Assembly: GCF_003597395.2 (NCBI RefSeq)
Contig: NC_133769.1
Coordinates: 177,100,541-177,164,540, forward strand
Direction of reading: 5' to 3'
Source: Chelonoidis abingdonii
Taxonomy: Eukaryota; Chordata; Testudines; Testudinidae
DNA length: 64,000 nt
Shown here: piece after piece, positions 1-11,605 of the stretch
How positions within the stretch are numbered: the stretch's first letter is position 1
Layout of the letters: every line of letters starts with the position of its first letter
Translations under genes and position numbers: made by a program
Notes under the pieces: generated by a model
Database searches by the model: none
Told to the model about the DNA's origin: nothing
The model's input: the letters and a program-made list of their open reading frames with translations, nothing else

Positions 1-715
1 TCCCTGCCACCTCAGACAGAGACGAGCCCCTCTGGACACCAGAGCGGGCGGAGCCAGGGAGCTCTGGGCCTGCCCCCCAGAGTGTCAGGCATGGCACAGG
101 AAGTATAAAGGCCTGACCCAGAGCTCACTGGGAGAGCAGCCACCAGGGAGAGCAGATGCCTTTGGCCTACCTCCCGGTTGGGAAGCCCCAGCAACCTGCG
201 GCAGACCCAAGGCTGGCCAGGCCTGCCCTAGGCCAGCAACCCAGAGCAGTTGCCGAGCCTGCCCTGGCCAGCTATCCCCAGGAACCCATGGTGTTGGATC
301 CACCCCTGAGGACACCACCCTGATCCAGGTACCTCAAGAGGGGGAGTCTGGAAGTAGCCCAGGGGCAGCCGACCCTAGTCTGGCTGCAGCACTGCCAGAG
401 CCGATGTCAGTGTGTTGCGGCCAGGATCCCCACTGACACAGCAGCAGGTCTTCTGCCGCGGCTAGGGCCCCGGGCTGGGATGCAGTGGAGTGGGAAGGCC
501 TGCGTCCCCTCTGCCACCCAACTCGCGGATGGCCATCTCCCCCTCTTCCAGGCCTTCAGACCCAGGGCCTGGGCCCACTATGTATATACTGTTACTGCTC
601 AGCCCCTGCCTGTGTGCCTGACTCACCAGTGCCCCGCGCTGACCTAGGGTCTGGGCTGGTGACTAACTGTGTTGTTTCAAAGGCTGCGCAGGAAGACTAA
701 TTCCCCTCAAGACAT
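1..715. repeat. GC-rich element, unclassified (possible LTR or retroelement UTR)
   Basis: The stretch is far more GC-rich than the DNA that follows and is cut by the window edge. It contains a TATA-like AGTATAAAGG at 101-110. Neither strand gives a protein I recognise. The composition and isolated position inside intronic DNA suggest a retroelement terminus rather than a host gene, but family membership cannot be decided from this piece. Confidence 0.4.
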
Positions 716-815
716 CTTCCCAAACTTAGTGAGGTGGTGTGGGTCCCCGTCACCCCAGAGAGAGCCAAGACCCGGCTAACCTCTCTACGGTACCTGTGTT
801 GGGAACAAATATTTA

Positions 816-1126
816 TAACCAGCTCTTCAATTCTATCAGAGGAAGCTAGAACATGATGCAATGGCTGGAGTCTGAAGCTAGACAAATATAGACTGGAAAT
901 AAGCCATAAATTTTTAACAGCTAAAGTAATTAACCACTGGAACAATTTACCAAGGATCATGGTGGTTTCTCCATCACTGACAATTTTTAAATCGAGTGGA
1001 TGTTTTTCTAAAAGATTTGCAAAATAATTCCTAGAGCATAAGTTCTATGGTCGATGCTATACAGAAGGTCAGACTAGATGATCAGAATGGTGCCTTCTGG
1101 CCTTAGAATCTATGAACTAATGCTTT
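816..1126 (+). mobile_element. CR1-type LINE, 3' end fragment
   Basis: The segment carries the characteristic sauropsid CR1 3' region: AACAATTTACCAAGG, then GGTCAGACTAGATGATCA, then CCTTCTGGCCTTAGAATC with the terminal CTATGAA-like repeat unit. This wording places the 3' end on the right, so the element is plus strand and 5' truncated. It has lost any coding sequence. Confidence 0.75.
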
Positions 1127-2371
1127 TCTTTTAACAGTGATTCTAAACATGTCCTATTGGGCTTCCATGATTATTGTATTCTGTTTACAAGTTAAATAAA
1201 ACAGTTTTTCAAACTCAACGTGGATTCAGAGTCAAGCTGAATTTTTTCCTTCTCTCACATAATCAACAACAAAGATTCTGAAAGCCAATTTAGAGTCTCA
1301 GCTACACCTGTGCAATTTAGTGTCTTTAAATTATGCTCCCAGTGGCATCTGTGTAGTCCAAATTCTGCCAGGGGGTTTACACAGGTGTTGGTGATTGGAA
1401 CTTGGAAATAATTCAGTTGATGAGAAATAGAATCCAGCTCACTGATTCCTACAGAAGCTGTGTTCACTGTGCCATGCTGATAGCAGTAAGAAGCGGTAGA
1501 AACATATGTATCTCATGAGCTTCAGGTGACAAGACAGCAAATGTGAAAAATTAGGACAAGGGGTGGGGGGCAATAGGAGCCTATATAAGAAAAAGACCCA
1601 AAAAATCGGGACTGTCACTATAGAATAGGGACATCTGGTCACCCGACCTACACAAGTTTTTTGTGGGAAGAAAAGGGGAATAAACTTACTTGAGCCCTGG
1701 GAATATTAAAATACAAGTTTATTTACCTGACTTTAAATTACATTTATTTTACAGAAGTATTTTTAAAAGTTTGTTTCTTTTGGGTCTGTTTTGGTCATCA
1801 ATATTGGTATGACGTGCGTTTTATTTTTAATGCAGATTATTGCCTCCATTTTTCAACTATATTGGAAACATTTAAAATTTATATTATTTAATTGAATAGT
1901 GGTACGGGTTAACCCACCACTCTTACTCTAGAACAGAAGCCCCATTACCAGGCCCAGTGGTACATCAGGGACCATGTTTTGCTAAAGGGAATGGCCACTC
2001 CTTCAATATGTTTGCTGAGGAGTGCTATCGGTTCTAATAGATGGTGCATGAAAATAGCAGTAAGGTGTTCCTACTATGCATTTCCTTCACCCATCCATCT
2101 GCCCTGATCCATTCTGAGCTATGCTAGTAGGATCACTGTTATTTACTGTGCTGTGCATGGCTCTACTCCACTTTCACCCCATCCTTCTCCATCCCTATGT
2201 GGTTCAACACCATAATACTAAGATTCTGCTCATAGTGTAACTTAGAGTTTGTAGTAAGGATATTTGCAATATTCATCCTGATGTGTATATTAAGCAGCAT
2301 GTTATTAATAATACTTAGCACTCGTCACATTTTATTTCTGAAGTACTTTGCTGATGTTAAATTTCACAAGA
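1127..2371. other. Intronic DNA with one small DNA-transposon remnant
   Basis: This is AT-rich intron without a recognisable gene. At about 1523-1644 there is a short element with inverted ends of the form GGTGAC(A/C)AGA, framing a stretch that includes CAATAGGAGCCTATATAAGA. It looks like a non-autonomous DNA transposon. Nothing else is identified. Confidence 0.45.
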
Positions 2372-2480
2372 CATCCAGCAAATAGATAACTATTTTCAAA
2401 TAGGGCAATTGAGGCAGGGTGGTGAAATGACTTGCTCAAGGCCACAAAAGGAAGTCAGTGTCAGCATCAAGATTAGACCT
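2372..2480 (+). mobile_element. MIR-like SINE fragment
   Basis: The piece contains AAATGACTTGCTCAAGGCCA followed by a stretch matching the conserved MIR core and tail (gtgacttgcccaaggtcaca type). It is old and diverged, plus strand, and lacks the 5' tRNA-related part. Confidence 0.5.
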
Positions 2481-2499
2481 CAGAAGTTCATTATTTGGA

Positions 2500-3235
2500 G
2501 TTCTGCACTCAGGCTGTTAGCAGTGGTGCAGATATGGTAGTATAGTCCGGTACACCGTACCAGTAAGATATTTATAGCTCGTATGGCGTACCAGAAAGAC
2601 AGGAGGAGCCCGCCTGCAGCTCTGCCCCCAGCTGTTCCATGGAGCTGCATCTTCTTCATCTGTACAGCAGCCCTGTCAGAAAGGAGCAGAATGCCGGCAA
2701 CTCCTCCGGTGGCTGTATTGCCCCCAGCCTTGTCCTCCAGTGAGGCTGCTGTACAGACAGAGAAGACACAGTTCTGCGGAAGGGCAGGGGGTGGGGCTGG
2801 GGGTTTGGCTCCTTTCCATGCTGTGGTTCCTGCAGGGCTCTCCTGGGAACCACAGTGGGGAAAGGAGCAGAACATGGGGCCACCAGGCAGCCCCACATCA
2901 GCAGCTCCTCCAGCATGGCTGCTGAACCTCCCCCAGCCCAGCCCCCAGCCCTTCCATGCAGCTGTGTCTCCTGAGTCCTCCTGCCTGGCGTCTGTACAGG
3001 AGAAGTCTCTGGCGCAGCAGGAGGAGGACAGAGCCCCCACCTCCCCAGGTAATGTGGGATGGATGTGGATCATGGGGAGGGGACAGGGAGAGCACGGGGG
3101 CCCCTGGGCTGGGGGCAGGGTGGGGAGGAGTCACATGGGGGGGTCACAGAGAGGTCACGTGCCCCCCTCTTTGTGTCCCTCCCATGAGTGCAGTGTACTG
3201 GCAAGAAATGATTTCTACTTGTACCACTGGCTGTT
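2500..3235. repeat. GC-rich interspersed repeat with internal duplicated and inverted motifs
   Basis: A GC-rich block begins near CCGGTACACCGTACCAGTAA and ends near GTGTACTGGCAAGAAATG, with related CGGTAC/GTACTGG wording at its two ends. Inside, a motif around CTGTACAGCAGCC/GGCTGCTGTACAGACAG occurs in both orientations. A 225-codon open frame crosses it on the plus strand and one of 197 codons on the minus strand. Both are compositionally biased and unrecognisable, so I treat them as by-products of GC content. Its family is unknown to me. Confidence 0.5.
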
Positions 3236-3290
3236 AGTATGTGCCTGTTTACAGAAGTGACCATATTCATGCATAATTTTATAAACCTTA

Positions 3291-3380
3291 GGCCAAGATC
3301 TTCAGCTAGTGGAAATCAGCATAGCATCATTGATGTCAATAGAACAATGCTGACTTGCTCACGTTTGTAAGATCTGACCC
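3291..3380. mobile_element. Short palindromic MITE with TTA target duplication
   Basis: The ends GGCCAAGATCTTCAGC and TAAGATCTGACCC are roughly complementary, and the 90-bp unit is flanked on both sides by TTA. This fits a non-autonomous DNA transposon with a 3-bp target duplication, as in the PIF/Harbinger group. Confidence 0.55.
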
Positions 3381-3727
3381 TTAATTTCTTGTCCATCTTA
3401 ACTTTTTATAGTTTTAAGACAGACTCCATATGGATAGCGTCCTCCTTAGCAACTGAACATCCAGCACAGAGATGGAGACCTTTTACTGGAAGACATTCAG
3501 AATGTCAAGTGGCCAGCATGTATTAACAAAGCATTAGTAGGACCATGAAGAGTGTCAGAGCAAAGAGACACACTAGCAGTTTCAATAGAGTCAATTCTAC
3601 TTAAATCTTAAATAGCAGCCCATATTTTTCCTTCAAAGTCAGGACGTGTTGTCTTTTGTTCTTTGCACAACAATAACAACATGAAGGAACCACACAGGCA
3701 TAGTTGGGCCAGAAGTAGCCATATTTA

Positions 3728-4028
3728 GGCTACCTCTACACTATGAGCTAGGGGTGTGATTTACAGCTCATGTATACATACTTATGTTAGCTTGATGAGA
3801 GCTAGAGCAAGCATACATAGTAGTGTAGCAACAGTGACACAGGCAGTAGCAGCTAAGCCATGCCATACAGTTCAAGCAGGTTTGTACACAGCATGTCGAT
3901 GCTATGCCACCACTGCCCGTGTTATCACCACTACACTATTTATACTTGTGCAACCTCTCATCAAGCTAGAGTGAATATGTGTATGAAAACTGGGAATTAT
4001 GGCCCTAGCTCGTAGTGTAGACATAGTC
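3728..4028. mobile_element. Palindromic MITE with GTCTACACTA-type ends
   Basis: The left end reads GGCTACCTCTACACTATGAG and the right end, reversed, GACTATGTCTACACTACGAG, both running on into CTAGGG. The 301-bp unit is bordered by TTA on each side. It is a non-autonomous DNA transposon; the TTA duplication and end wording group it with the Harbinger-like elements elsewhere in the window. Confidence 0.7.
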
Positions 4029-4139
4029 TTACTAAATTAGTACAAATATCCAAGGCATAGCTATGTACATACTGCTAGTTTCTAAAACAATGAGCACCAC
4101 TAAAGGGCTCACAAACTATTAAAAAGGATACTACTCTAT

Positions 4140-4960
4140 TCCTGTCTACTACAGGAAGACTAGAAAATTTACCAAAAAAAAAGAAAAGAGGAGGGAAACT
4201 GTCTCCAAGAGAAAGTTCTAGACTTCAGCAAAGGCACTTGCTCCTCACCAAACCACAAAAGTTAGTAGTGGCTGGAGCAGAGGAAACTAGTAGAGAACTT
4301 TTCAGAAATTCATCTACTCCTAGAAGAAATTCATACAGGAAGCCTACAGTGCAGGCAAAAATTACCGCTATCTATTAAAACTTCAGCATCTCAGCTGAAA
4401 TATTTACTGCAAGAATTGCAGAGACTGAAGAGTCATTCTCTCTGTAGTTGACTTTTAAAGTATCTGCCTGAAGAGATTTTCAAGTGATTACAGTATTTTG
4501 ATAATAAAATTAAAAGACCTGAGAAACAGAACATGATGCTCCAATAAAGATTACACATGAAGCTGAAGGCAAAAACATGATTGAATTTGTAACCAACCTG
4601 ATTAACAAAGTGATGGGGGAAATGACTTTCACAAATTGGAAGAGGCAAGATTATGTCGATGTCTTCAGCCAAAATTCAAGGGTAAGAGCACATATCGTAA
4701 TACAAAACTGAGATTTCAGGACTAGAAAAACATTCTTGCACAAGCTAGAAAAAGATGGAAAATTCATCTGTGAAGAAGCATGCTTCCTTTGTCTTCCCAG
4801 ACATGAATTCTGAGACCAGTAGGGAAAGAAGGGAATTCAGAGAGGTATTATATGCCCTGGGAGAGAAATCGCTACAAACTGCTCTTTATTTCCAGAAAAC
4901 TTTAATTGGGATAGCAATACAACTGAAGACGAAAAAATTAAAATTGTTGCATATTTAACA
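4140..4960 (+). pseudogene. L1-type LINE ORF1 remnant
   Basis: Decayed reading frames spell pieces of an L1-superfamily ORF1, an RNA-binding chaperone of retrotransposition. A lysine-rich N-terminal part lies near 4170-4350 and a coiled-coil-like part near 4390-4470. EAEGKNMIEFVTNLINKVMG follows at about 4560-4620, then a charged segment ending in FPDMNSETSRERREFREV at about 4793-4850. The last part resembles the C-terminal domain of L1 ORF1, where an 'IFPDLS...RR.F' motif precedes the end. Frames shift several times and stops intervene, so it is dead. No ORF2 follows in recognisable form. The assignment rests on motif order and wording; it could also belong to another clade carrying the same ORF1 type. 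Confidence 0.6.
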
Positions 4961-5382
4961 TACTTAGGTAAGAATATCTCTTTAACAGAGAGTAAATTGT
5001 ATAAATTGAATTGAATTTCACCACAATACTTAAAAAAATGAAACCAGCCTCTGTATTTTTGAGTAGGAAATAATCAGCCAGATACTCTACACAATCAGGT
5101 ACAAAGGTCGCCTGAAAGCTGTTCTTTCTTACATCCGACTAACTATTGTCCCAAGTATTTGTTCCAGTAACAGGAACCAGCTGGGTGTGGTGGCTCCTCA
5201 GCCAAACCCTTTACTTCAGATAAAAGAGAGGGATGTAGTAAAGAATCCATTGGCCTAACCCTGCACCACCTGGAGATTACCTTATGCAAGGGAATAAATC
5301 CTCAAATACCCAATTTAGATGGCTTTCCTGCTGCTTTTCAATACCAGAGTGGGGACCAGAATCTGCCCTGATGTGTTAAAAA
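4961..5382. other. Intronic DNA, nothing recognised
   Basis: AT-rich sequence without repeats, open frames or sites that I can assign. Confidence 0.4.
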
Positions 5383-5800
5383 GGTGTATATCTACACTGC
5401 AAAAAAATAAAACTGTGGCAGTGAGTCTCAGAACCTGGATCAATTGACTCAGGTTTGCAGGAGTCATGGTTACAGGGCTAACAGTAGTGTAGAAATTCAG
5501 GCTTGGGCTAGAGCAGTGGGTCTCAAGCTTTTTTACTGGTGACCCCTTTCATATCGCAAGCCTCTGAGTGCGACCCCCCCTAATAAATTAAACACCTTTT
5601 TTAATATATTTAATATCATGATAAATGCTGGAGACAAGCAGAGTTTGGGGTGAAGGTTGACAGCTCACAACCCCCCATGTAACGAACTCGCAACCCCCTG
5701 AGGTGTCCCAACCCCTAGTTTGAGAACCCCTGGGCTAGAGCCTGTGCTCTGAAACCTCCCTCTCCACTCCCACTCCCAAGGTCTCCATACCTGGGACTGT
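5383..5800. mobile_element. GTCTACACTGC-type MITE, split by a hAT insertion
   Basis: The left part starts GTGTATATCTACACTGCAA and runs to 5513. The sequence resumes at 5741 with CCTGTGCTCTGAAACCTCCC. The order matches the related palindromic element at 16873-17142 (CAGGCT..., CTGAGCTCTGGGACC). The right arm is not recognisable beyond about 5790, so the element is truncated as well as interrupted. Confidence 0.6.
5514..5732. mobile_element. hAT-type non-autonomous transposon with 8-bp target duplication
   Basis: The ends CAGTGGGTCTCAAGC and GTTTGAGAACCCCTG are imperfect inverted repeats. The unit is bordered by a perfect 8-bp duplication, GGCTAGAG, at 5506-5513 and 5733-5740. An 8-bp duplication and CAG...CTG ends are typical of the hAT superfamily. 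It carries no transposase. A longer member of the same family is at 62732-63179. Confidence 0.85.
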
Positions 5801-6644
5801 ATTGCTGCTATTTCCTGTTTAAAATCATCCCATGTTATTTATCTCCTTTCCAAATGAATTCTGTGTTTATTCACTTTCTTTGGGTCTACTTCTCATAAAC
5901 AAATTTCTGCATAGGTATTTTTTTTTGTGAAATTGTGTGCCTCACAAGACAGTGTAAATCAGAAAAGGTGCCAATAAAGCAAAAATGGACACTAGAAGTC
6001 TCACAATATGTCACCAATGAAGAACTGACTTATAGCTTGAAGTGTAACAGTTTTCCAAAAAAACGTTTTTATGATTGCAGTGGTGTACAGTGGTACAAAA
6101 TAAGCAATTTCTTTCATTGTACTCACATTGGCCCTGGTCCTGCAATGTGATCTGCTAGCGTCCTTTCATGAGAAAATTATTGTCCAGACTCTTTCTCACC
6201 ACTTCAGTTGAAGTGCCTTGTTCTTGCTCTTTGATCACTTCAGTTCTCTGAAAGACCAGGCTGAACACTTTTTTTTTCTTCCATTTTCACATTCAGTTTC
6301 AAATCTTGCAAGGATTAATGGAACAATAAAATTAGAAATTAAAGAATAGAAAGCATATCCTTTCATAGTCTACATGAAAAGCAAATGCATAATCATATAG
6401 TCATTCTCTTTCTTATTCAGAAATATTTTTGGCAGGCGCAAAATGCAGATGAATAGCTTAAAAATAAAACATTTTTCTGTGTTGCAATGTTATGGTTAGC
6501 AGAAAGGGTCTGCAGGTGCTCACGCAGAGATCCAACTACCAGTACAAAAGCCATTCTGGGGTTTTCGGGTAGTTGCAATCCAATGCTATTGTCCTTTGAA
6601 ATTCTGAAAGGTTGCAAACAGGGTTTAAAATAATAGGTCTGATA
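5801..6644. other. Intronic DNA, nothing recognised
   Basis: AT-rich sequence. Short open frames occur but show no recognisable domain or splice context. Confidence 0.4.
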
Positions 6645-6710
6645 TAACAATATATACAGGAGGTCAGACTAGATGATATAATTGTTCTTTCTGGCTTTAA
6701 ACCTTGTTGT
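6645..6710 (+). mobile_element. CR1 3' end fragment
   Basis: ATACAGGAGGTCAGACTAGA followed by TTCTTTCTGGC is the conserved end of the CR1 3' region, also seen at 1060-1115. Plus strand, very short. Confidence 0.6.
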
Positions 6711-7734
6711 AAAGACTATGGAAGAAAGAAAGTTTGCCCTGAGTTCTAACCATATACCATTATTAGAGAACCCAAATCTATCTATTATATATGGCAGATT
6801 AATAATATCTGATAGATATTCCAAGTACTTCCCATATACTTCAATTGTTTTGTTGCCCTTATTTTTTCTTCTAATACTTTTATTTAATAATTATAGTTTT
6901 CCATGTTACTGTGGCATTGTCTGTGTAATTATATATATGATCTTCTTTTGTGTGATGAAATCATTAATGTGGTGGCTAAATAGTGGAATGTGTTCAACTT
7001 GCTGAGGAATTATGGCTTATTTTTCTTTTCTACTTTTTCCCTTTAAGTACCTGTAATAACTCTGACTACTCTGAAGGTTCTCCACCTGCTGTAACACTGC
7101 CCCCTCCCTCCAAGAAATTTGTGCAGAGCAAAATAATGCTTTACAAAATAGATGTACAACCCTCTCCTTTCAATGAAGTACACTTAGAGAACTGCATTCC
7201 TGAAGACAGCTAGTTGATTAAAGAAATATTATCCTGACTCAAATGAAAACAAGATGCTGTCCACTCTTATCAGTTTTAAGAAAACGTTTCTTTTAAACAT
7301 TGTTTAAAGTTTAAAATTGTTTAAAATATTTATATTTAGAATAGACCTAAGAGTAGCGACCTCCCAGCAAAGAAATACCTGTTATACTTTTACAGCTGGA
7401 AGCAAAGCATAGGACCCTGCAGAGACTTTTTTGTTTGGGAACAGAATAAAGACTGCTTCTTCCTTTTCTAAAGAAAACAAACACACTAAGTTAGGGGGAA
7501 TTTCTATTTTCTGTAGAGATATCCATGCAGTTCTCTATACATTTCTGAAACTCAGTTACTTCATTTTTACTATTACACATCCACTTCCTTATGTTGATTT
7601 GCATTTTCAGACTTTTCACTCTGCCCTCCTGTTATGTTTACAATTTTTGTTTTTCCCCCTTTGATAATGTATTTTTCTCACTAATTTTTTTTAATCTTCT
7701 GCAATATACTTTTTATTAAATACCTTAAGAGACA
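6711..7734. other. Intronic DNA, nothing recognised
   Basis: AT-rich sequence with short open frames only; none has a recognisable domain. Confidence 0.4.
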
Positions 7735-7828
7735 GTGTAGGTGAGGTATGTTTTATTGGACTTACTTCTGTTGGGAGAAGGCGCCAGCTTTCAGATTACA
7801 CAGAGCTCTTCTTCACATCTGTAGATGT
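7735..7828. repeat. Diverged interspersed repeat of a common sauropsid type
   Basis: The wording GTGAGGTATGTTTTATTGGA and CACAGAGCTCTTCTTCACAT matches a repeat that recurs across turtle and crocodile genomes. I do not know its formal class. Confidence 0.4.
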
Positions 7829-10300
7829 GATGGATGATCTAAAGTCTTCCAGTAATTCATATTTGATAGTAGGCCAAATTAATACAAGAAATTTAAAAAG
7901 AGTCATAAAGATAGCTTTAGAGGTGACTCTTTTTACATTTTTCATATTAATCTGTCTTACCATAAAAAATGAATTATTGGCAGACCATAGATCACTCCTA
8001 GAAAACTAGGTCGTGCAAAAGAAAATTACTGATTTGGGCCCCAGTATTGCAGAGAGATACATCTGTGGTGGGTTCCCTGACTTCATTCAGCTTTGCGTGG
8101 GTGGAAGGATTTTCCCATGCAGATCCCTTTGCAGGATCAAACAACTTAGTACAAAAGTGCTCAATAGAGTGCTCATTAAGGACAGTTCTGGAATAGAACT
8201 GAGAATTTGGAAAATTTTATTAAGGCTCTCAACACTAGGTTTGCCTGGCATAGTGGGAGGAGGAAATTGTTTTGATTTATTTTTTAAATTCCTTAGAGTT
8301 TTGATCCCATCCTTCAGTTATTAAAGATCTTTAAGAATACCTAATAAAGGTTCTGTGTTTAAGATATACATTATATCAATTTTCTTTCTTCATAATGTAA
8401 TTATTTTCGTACTATCTTTAGGTTTTAAAGGGGGAAATGAAGCAAATATTGAGGGGAAACAGATCTATTGTGTGAAAACCCAAAGGGGTGACATTTTTTT
8501 TCAGATCTCTCTAAGGCTATGCAGTCTCAACAAAAAGTTGACATTTCTTCAGAATGAATTTGCTGAACCGGGTTTCTGTGCATCTACAGGCGGCCCCACA
8601 AATTGAAACTACATATAGATTAAGAAACCTATTTATTTCTAATTATAATGAAATTAAGGCTTTTCCATCTCTGAGGAGCAACCATGATGTGCCTTCTTAA
8701 AATGGTGAACAAAGATATCAAAACTTATCATTGCCTAACTTTTTGAATAGGATCTTGTTTGTTGTTTTTACTAGCATAATAGTTATGTTGAATATTCATT
8801 ATCCAACTATAATTTAGGTTTAATTTTAATTTTTTTCAAACTTAGAGAATTTAGATTTCCCCCATTGTTTTATATATTTATTTTATATATATATATATAT
8901 ATCAAAGAAGCTTTGAGATTTCAAGTCCCTATTCAATGTAGAGATCTGCCAAGCACAGGCCTGTGCAGAGCCCCACTGAATTTGGGTCTTCCCCAGTGGA
9001 TCCTTTTGTAGGATTAAGGGACTTAATCTTTTCATCTTTGATATATCAAAATAGCTATCAATAAATGACATAAAATGAGGACAAGTTTAGTGTATTGTCA
9101 TAACTGCTTTTGAAATGATATTTTTCAAATCATTTCCTGCCAAGACAATTGCAGGAAATGATGTGAAAATTGCAGAGATCTAGACTGGTGTTCTGCTCCC
9201 ATTATGTGTGTGAAATTCCATTGACATCAGTGGGAGTTTTACACATGGAGATAGTGCATCTCAAACTTATTTTGCTCTATGTGGATCTAAGAAGTTGATT
9301 TCACCTTTAAAAGTGAATCTCTTTGTATTCTTCTTCCTTGAAGTTCTGAAATTCCCCATTTAAACACTGTACCAGCTATAGTGCAAAGGAAATAAGCCCT
9401 CTCTTGCTAGCCCTGTATCGCTTAATGGCTTGTGGTGTGGGTTTTTTTATTTTTATTTTATTTTTTTTTGTTGTTTTGGTTGGTTGTGTGTGTTTTGTTT
9501 GTAGTGTTACCAGTTTTTATCATTTAACAGCATTTTATGGACTTTGCTTCCATGAAGACATTGTTGACTTTGTAGGGTTTCATTTACGTTCTCAAACAAT
9601 CAGCTTCTTTTGAGCAGCCAAAGAACAGCTTGTTTGATTAATGATCATTTTTATCTTTTAAAAGGATCCTTCCCGACCATTGGGGTGAAGTCTCTTTCGA
9701 GATTCCTGAGCGCGGGCTTTTTAAATAGCATCCAGGCCCCACATCCAGTCTCCCGGGGCGGATCTTTGCCCCCTGGCATTTCCTCTGGTAGGTATTTCAG
9801 GTGAAGTTTCCACCAACCCTTACTAGGGGAACAGCACCAGAATCTGTTAGTGGTAAGATAGAGAAGTTAATATCTGTCTCAGTCAATAACATCTATCCAT
9901 TAACCAGCCTGCTAGTACAGGACCTGACCATGTATATATAGGAGAGGCTGTAAGAGGAAGAAAACAGCCATAGCTAAGTGGTTATCTGAAATATAAAATG
10001 AAAACTGCCAATGTTCTCTTAACAAGCACTGCATGAAACGCACTTATGTAAATAGAAAAAATAACTTAGAAATGGCTTTTGAAATGTCAGATTTGCTCTT
10101 TCTCTTAATGCCTGAATGTTTTCCATGAAAGTTTCCATTTTCCTGCTAACAGACAGGAAGTAACAAAAAAATTAGAACAAGTAGAAATCAATTATGCACT
10201 GAAATAAAAAATGGGGAAAGCAACTAACTTTGAACTCTGGTTTTATATATGCTTCAACGTGCATTTTTTTTAAATATAGGTAAAAATAGTTTGGGTTTAA
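7829..10300. other. Intronic DNA with an AT microsatellite
   Basis: AT-rich intron. An (AT)n tract lies at about 8884-8902. Around 9140-9260 the phrase GACATCAGTGGGAGTTTTAC resembles an old repeat seen in many sauropsid introns. A T-rich run occurs near 9440-9470. No gene is recognised. Confidence 0.45.
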
Positions 10301-10402
10301 TAGAATCATAGAAGATCAGGGTTGAAAGGGACCTCAGGAGGTCATCTAGTCCAACCCCCTGCTCGAAGCAGGACCAATACCCAACTAAATCATGCCAGCT
10401 AG
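10301..10402 (-). mobile_element. CR1 LINE 3' end fragment
   Basis: TAGAATCATAGAAGATCAGG, then GGACCTCAGGAGGTCATCTA and CCAACCCCCTGCTCGAAGCA is the reverse complement of a CR1 3' region ending in the ATTCTATGA repeat. Minus strand, heavily 5' truncated. Confidence 0.75.
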
Positions 10403-10929
10403 GGATGTACCTCCAGGTACAATGGAGGTGAAAAAGAAACTATAGTGTAGTAATAAGATCCACAACACAGTGAGTGGGCTAATGTCAGGCTGAAGAGTTG
10501 GAAGAAAAATAATCTGCGGAGTAGGCTAGTCTAGATACTGGGCTAAGACAGGGAAAAGTGACAAATCACAGGGGCTCCTTTTCTCTGAAAGGGGAATGCA
10601 GGTCATCTGTCTTCATCTGGAATCATGGAAGATACCTGGCACTAAAACTAGCAAGTAAAAAGTAAGTTAATAAGTTTCACTTAATTTATTTAATAGACAT
10701 CTATATTAAAATATGTCTAAAAGCAGAATTCCAAATCTATTGCTTTCCACACTGCACATTTCAATATAGAATGAATTTCTTCCTATCTTAATTTCTTACT
10801 TCTTCCCTTTTAGTAGGAAAATGGCAGCCTCCTTAAAAATGTTTTGCCTTTTTATGAACTACAGTTTTTTCCTATTTTCACAAAAATCTAGTTAATTCCT
10901 AAAATACTCTGGATTTTCTCTTTAAGACA

Positions 10930-11110
10930 AGAAAAGTTGTCTAGTGGTTAGAGCAAGGGGGTGCGTGTAATGAATTCTGCCCTGGATTCCCTGGATTCCT
11001 GAATTCCCTGGATTCCCTGAATTCCTGGATTAGGAGAGAAGTCGCCTAACTTTTCTGTACCTCAATTTACTTCTGTATAACATAGAGATAGTTACAGGCC
11101 AGGGGTCACT
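10930..11110 (+). repeat. MIR-like SINE interrupted by a small tandem repeat
   Basis: GTTGTCTAGTGGTTAGAGCA and the later ACTTTTCTGTACCTCAATTT match the start and middle of MIR-type SINEs. Between them, 10978-11031 consists of about five imperfect copies of a CTGGATTCCCTG/GAATTC unit, which appears to have expanded inside the SINE. Confidence 0.5.
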
Positions 11111-11479
11111 ATTAATCATTGTTTTCCTTCATTCTCTAAATAGGAAGTAACTGATAGTTTTGATACTTTCTCTGATAACTGTTGGTAAATGCTGGCCACT
11201 GTACTAACCTCACAGGTGGTGCTGGCAGACAGTGGTTGTAAACACTCTGAGATCTTCTAATGAACAGTGCTATTCAGAGTGGTTCTTAAATATTTTTAAA
11301 GAGCTATTACTGGTTCCAGCAATATTCCCTATTTTGAGTATCACATTTAGTATCATATAGTATTACTGACCCTCATTGGCTAAGAATTGCTGACATCCGA
11401 TTATATTTGTTACCCTGGCCCACTTATTTGTCTCAGCTACCTATTTTGTCTTCTTTTGTTTTTTGCTTGCTTGCTTGCT

Positions 11480-11605
11480 TTTGATTGTAAGCATTTGGGG
11501 GCAGGGACTTTCATTGTCTATATTTTTGTACTACTCCAAGCACTACAATGGGATGCTGACCTAGCTGGCCTGTAGGTGCTAACATAATATATTGGGCTTA
11601 ATAAT
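11480..11605 (+). repeat. Old interspersed repeat (LINE 3'-end type)
   Basis: TTGATTGTAAGCATTTGGGG, GCAGGGACTTTCATTGTCTA and CACTACAATGGGATGCTGAC follow the order of a widespread sauropsid repeat (gattgtaagctctt...ggcaggga...caatgggg). A second copy is at 19630-19742. Confidence 0.5.

Noticed and set aside
1..715. A CpG-island promoter of a host gene
   Set aside because: CpG is not strikingly frequent, no host exon follows, and a CR1 fragment lies directly downstream. A retroelement piece is simpler.
2583..3260. A 225-codon plus-strand frame in the GC-rich block
   Set aside because: Composition is biased, the minus strand is equally open, and no family is recognisable. It lies in an interspersed repeat.
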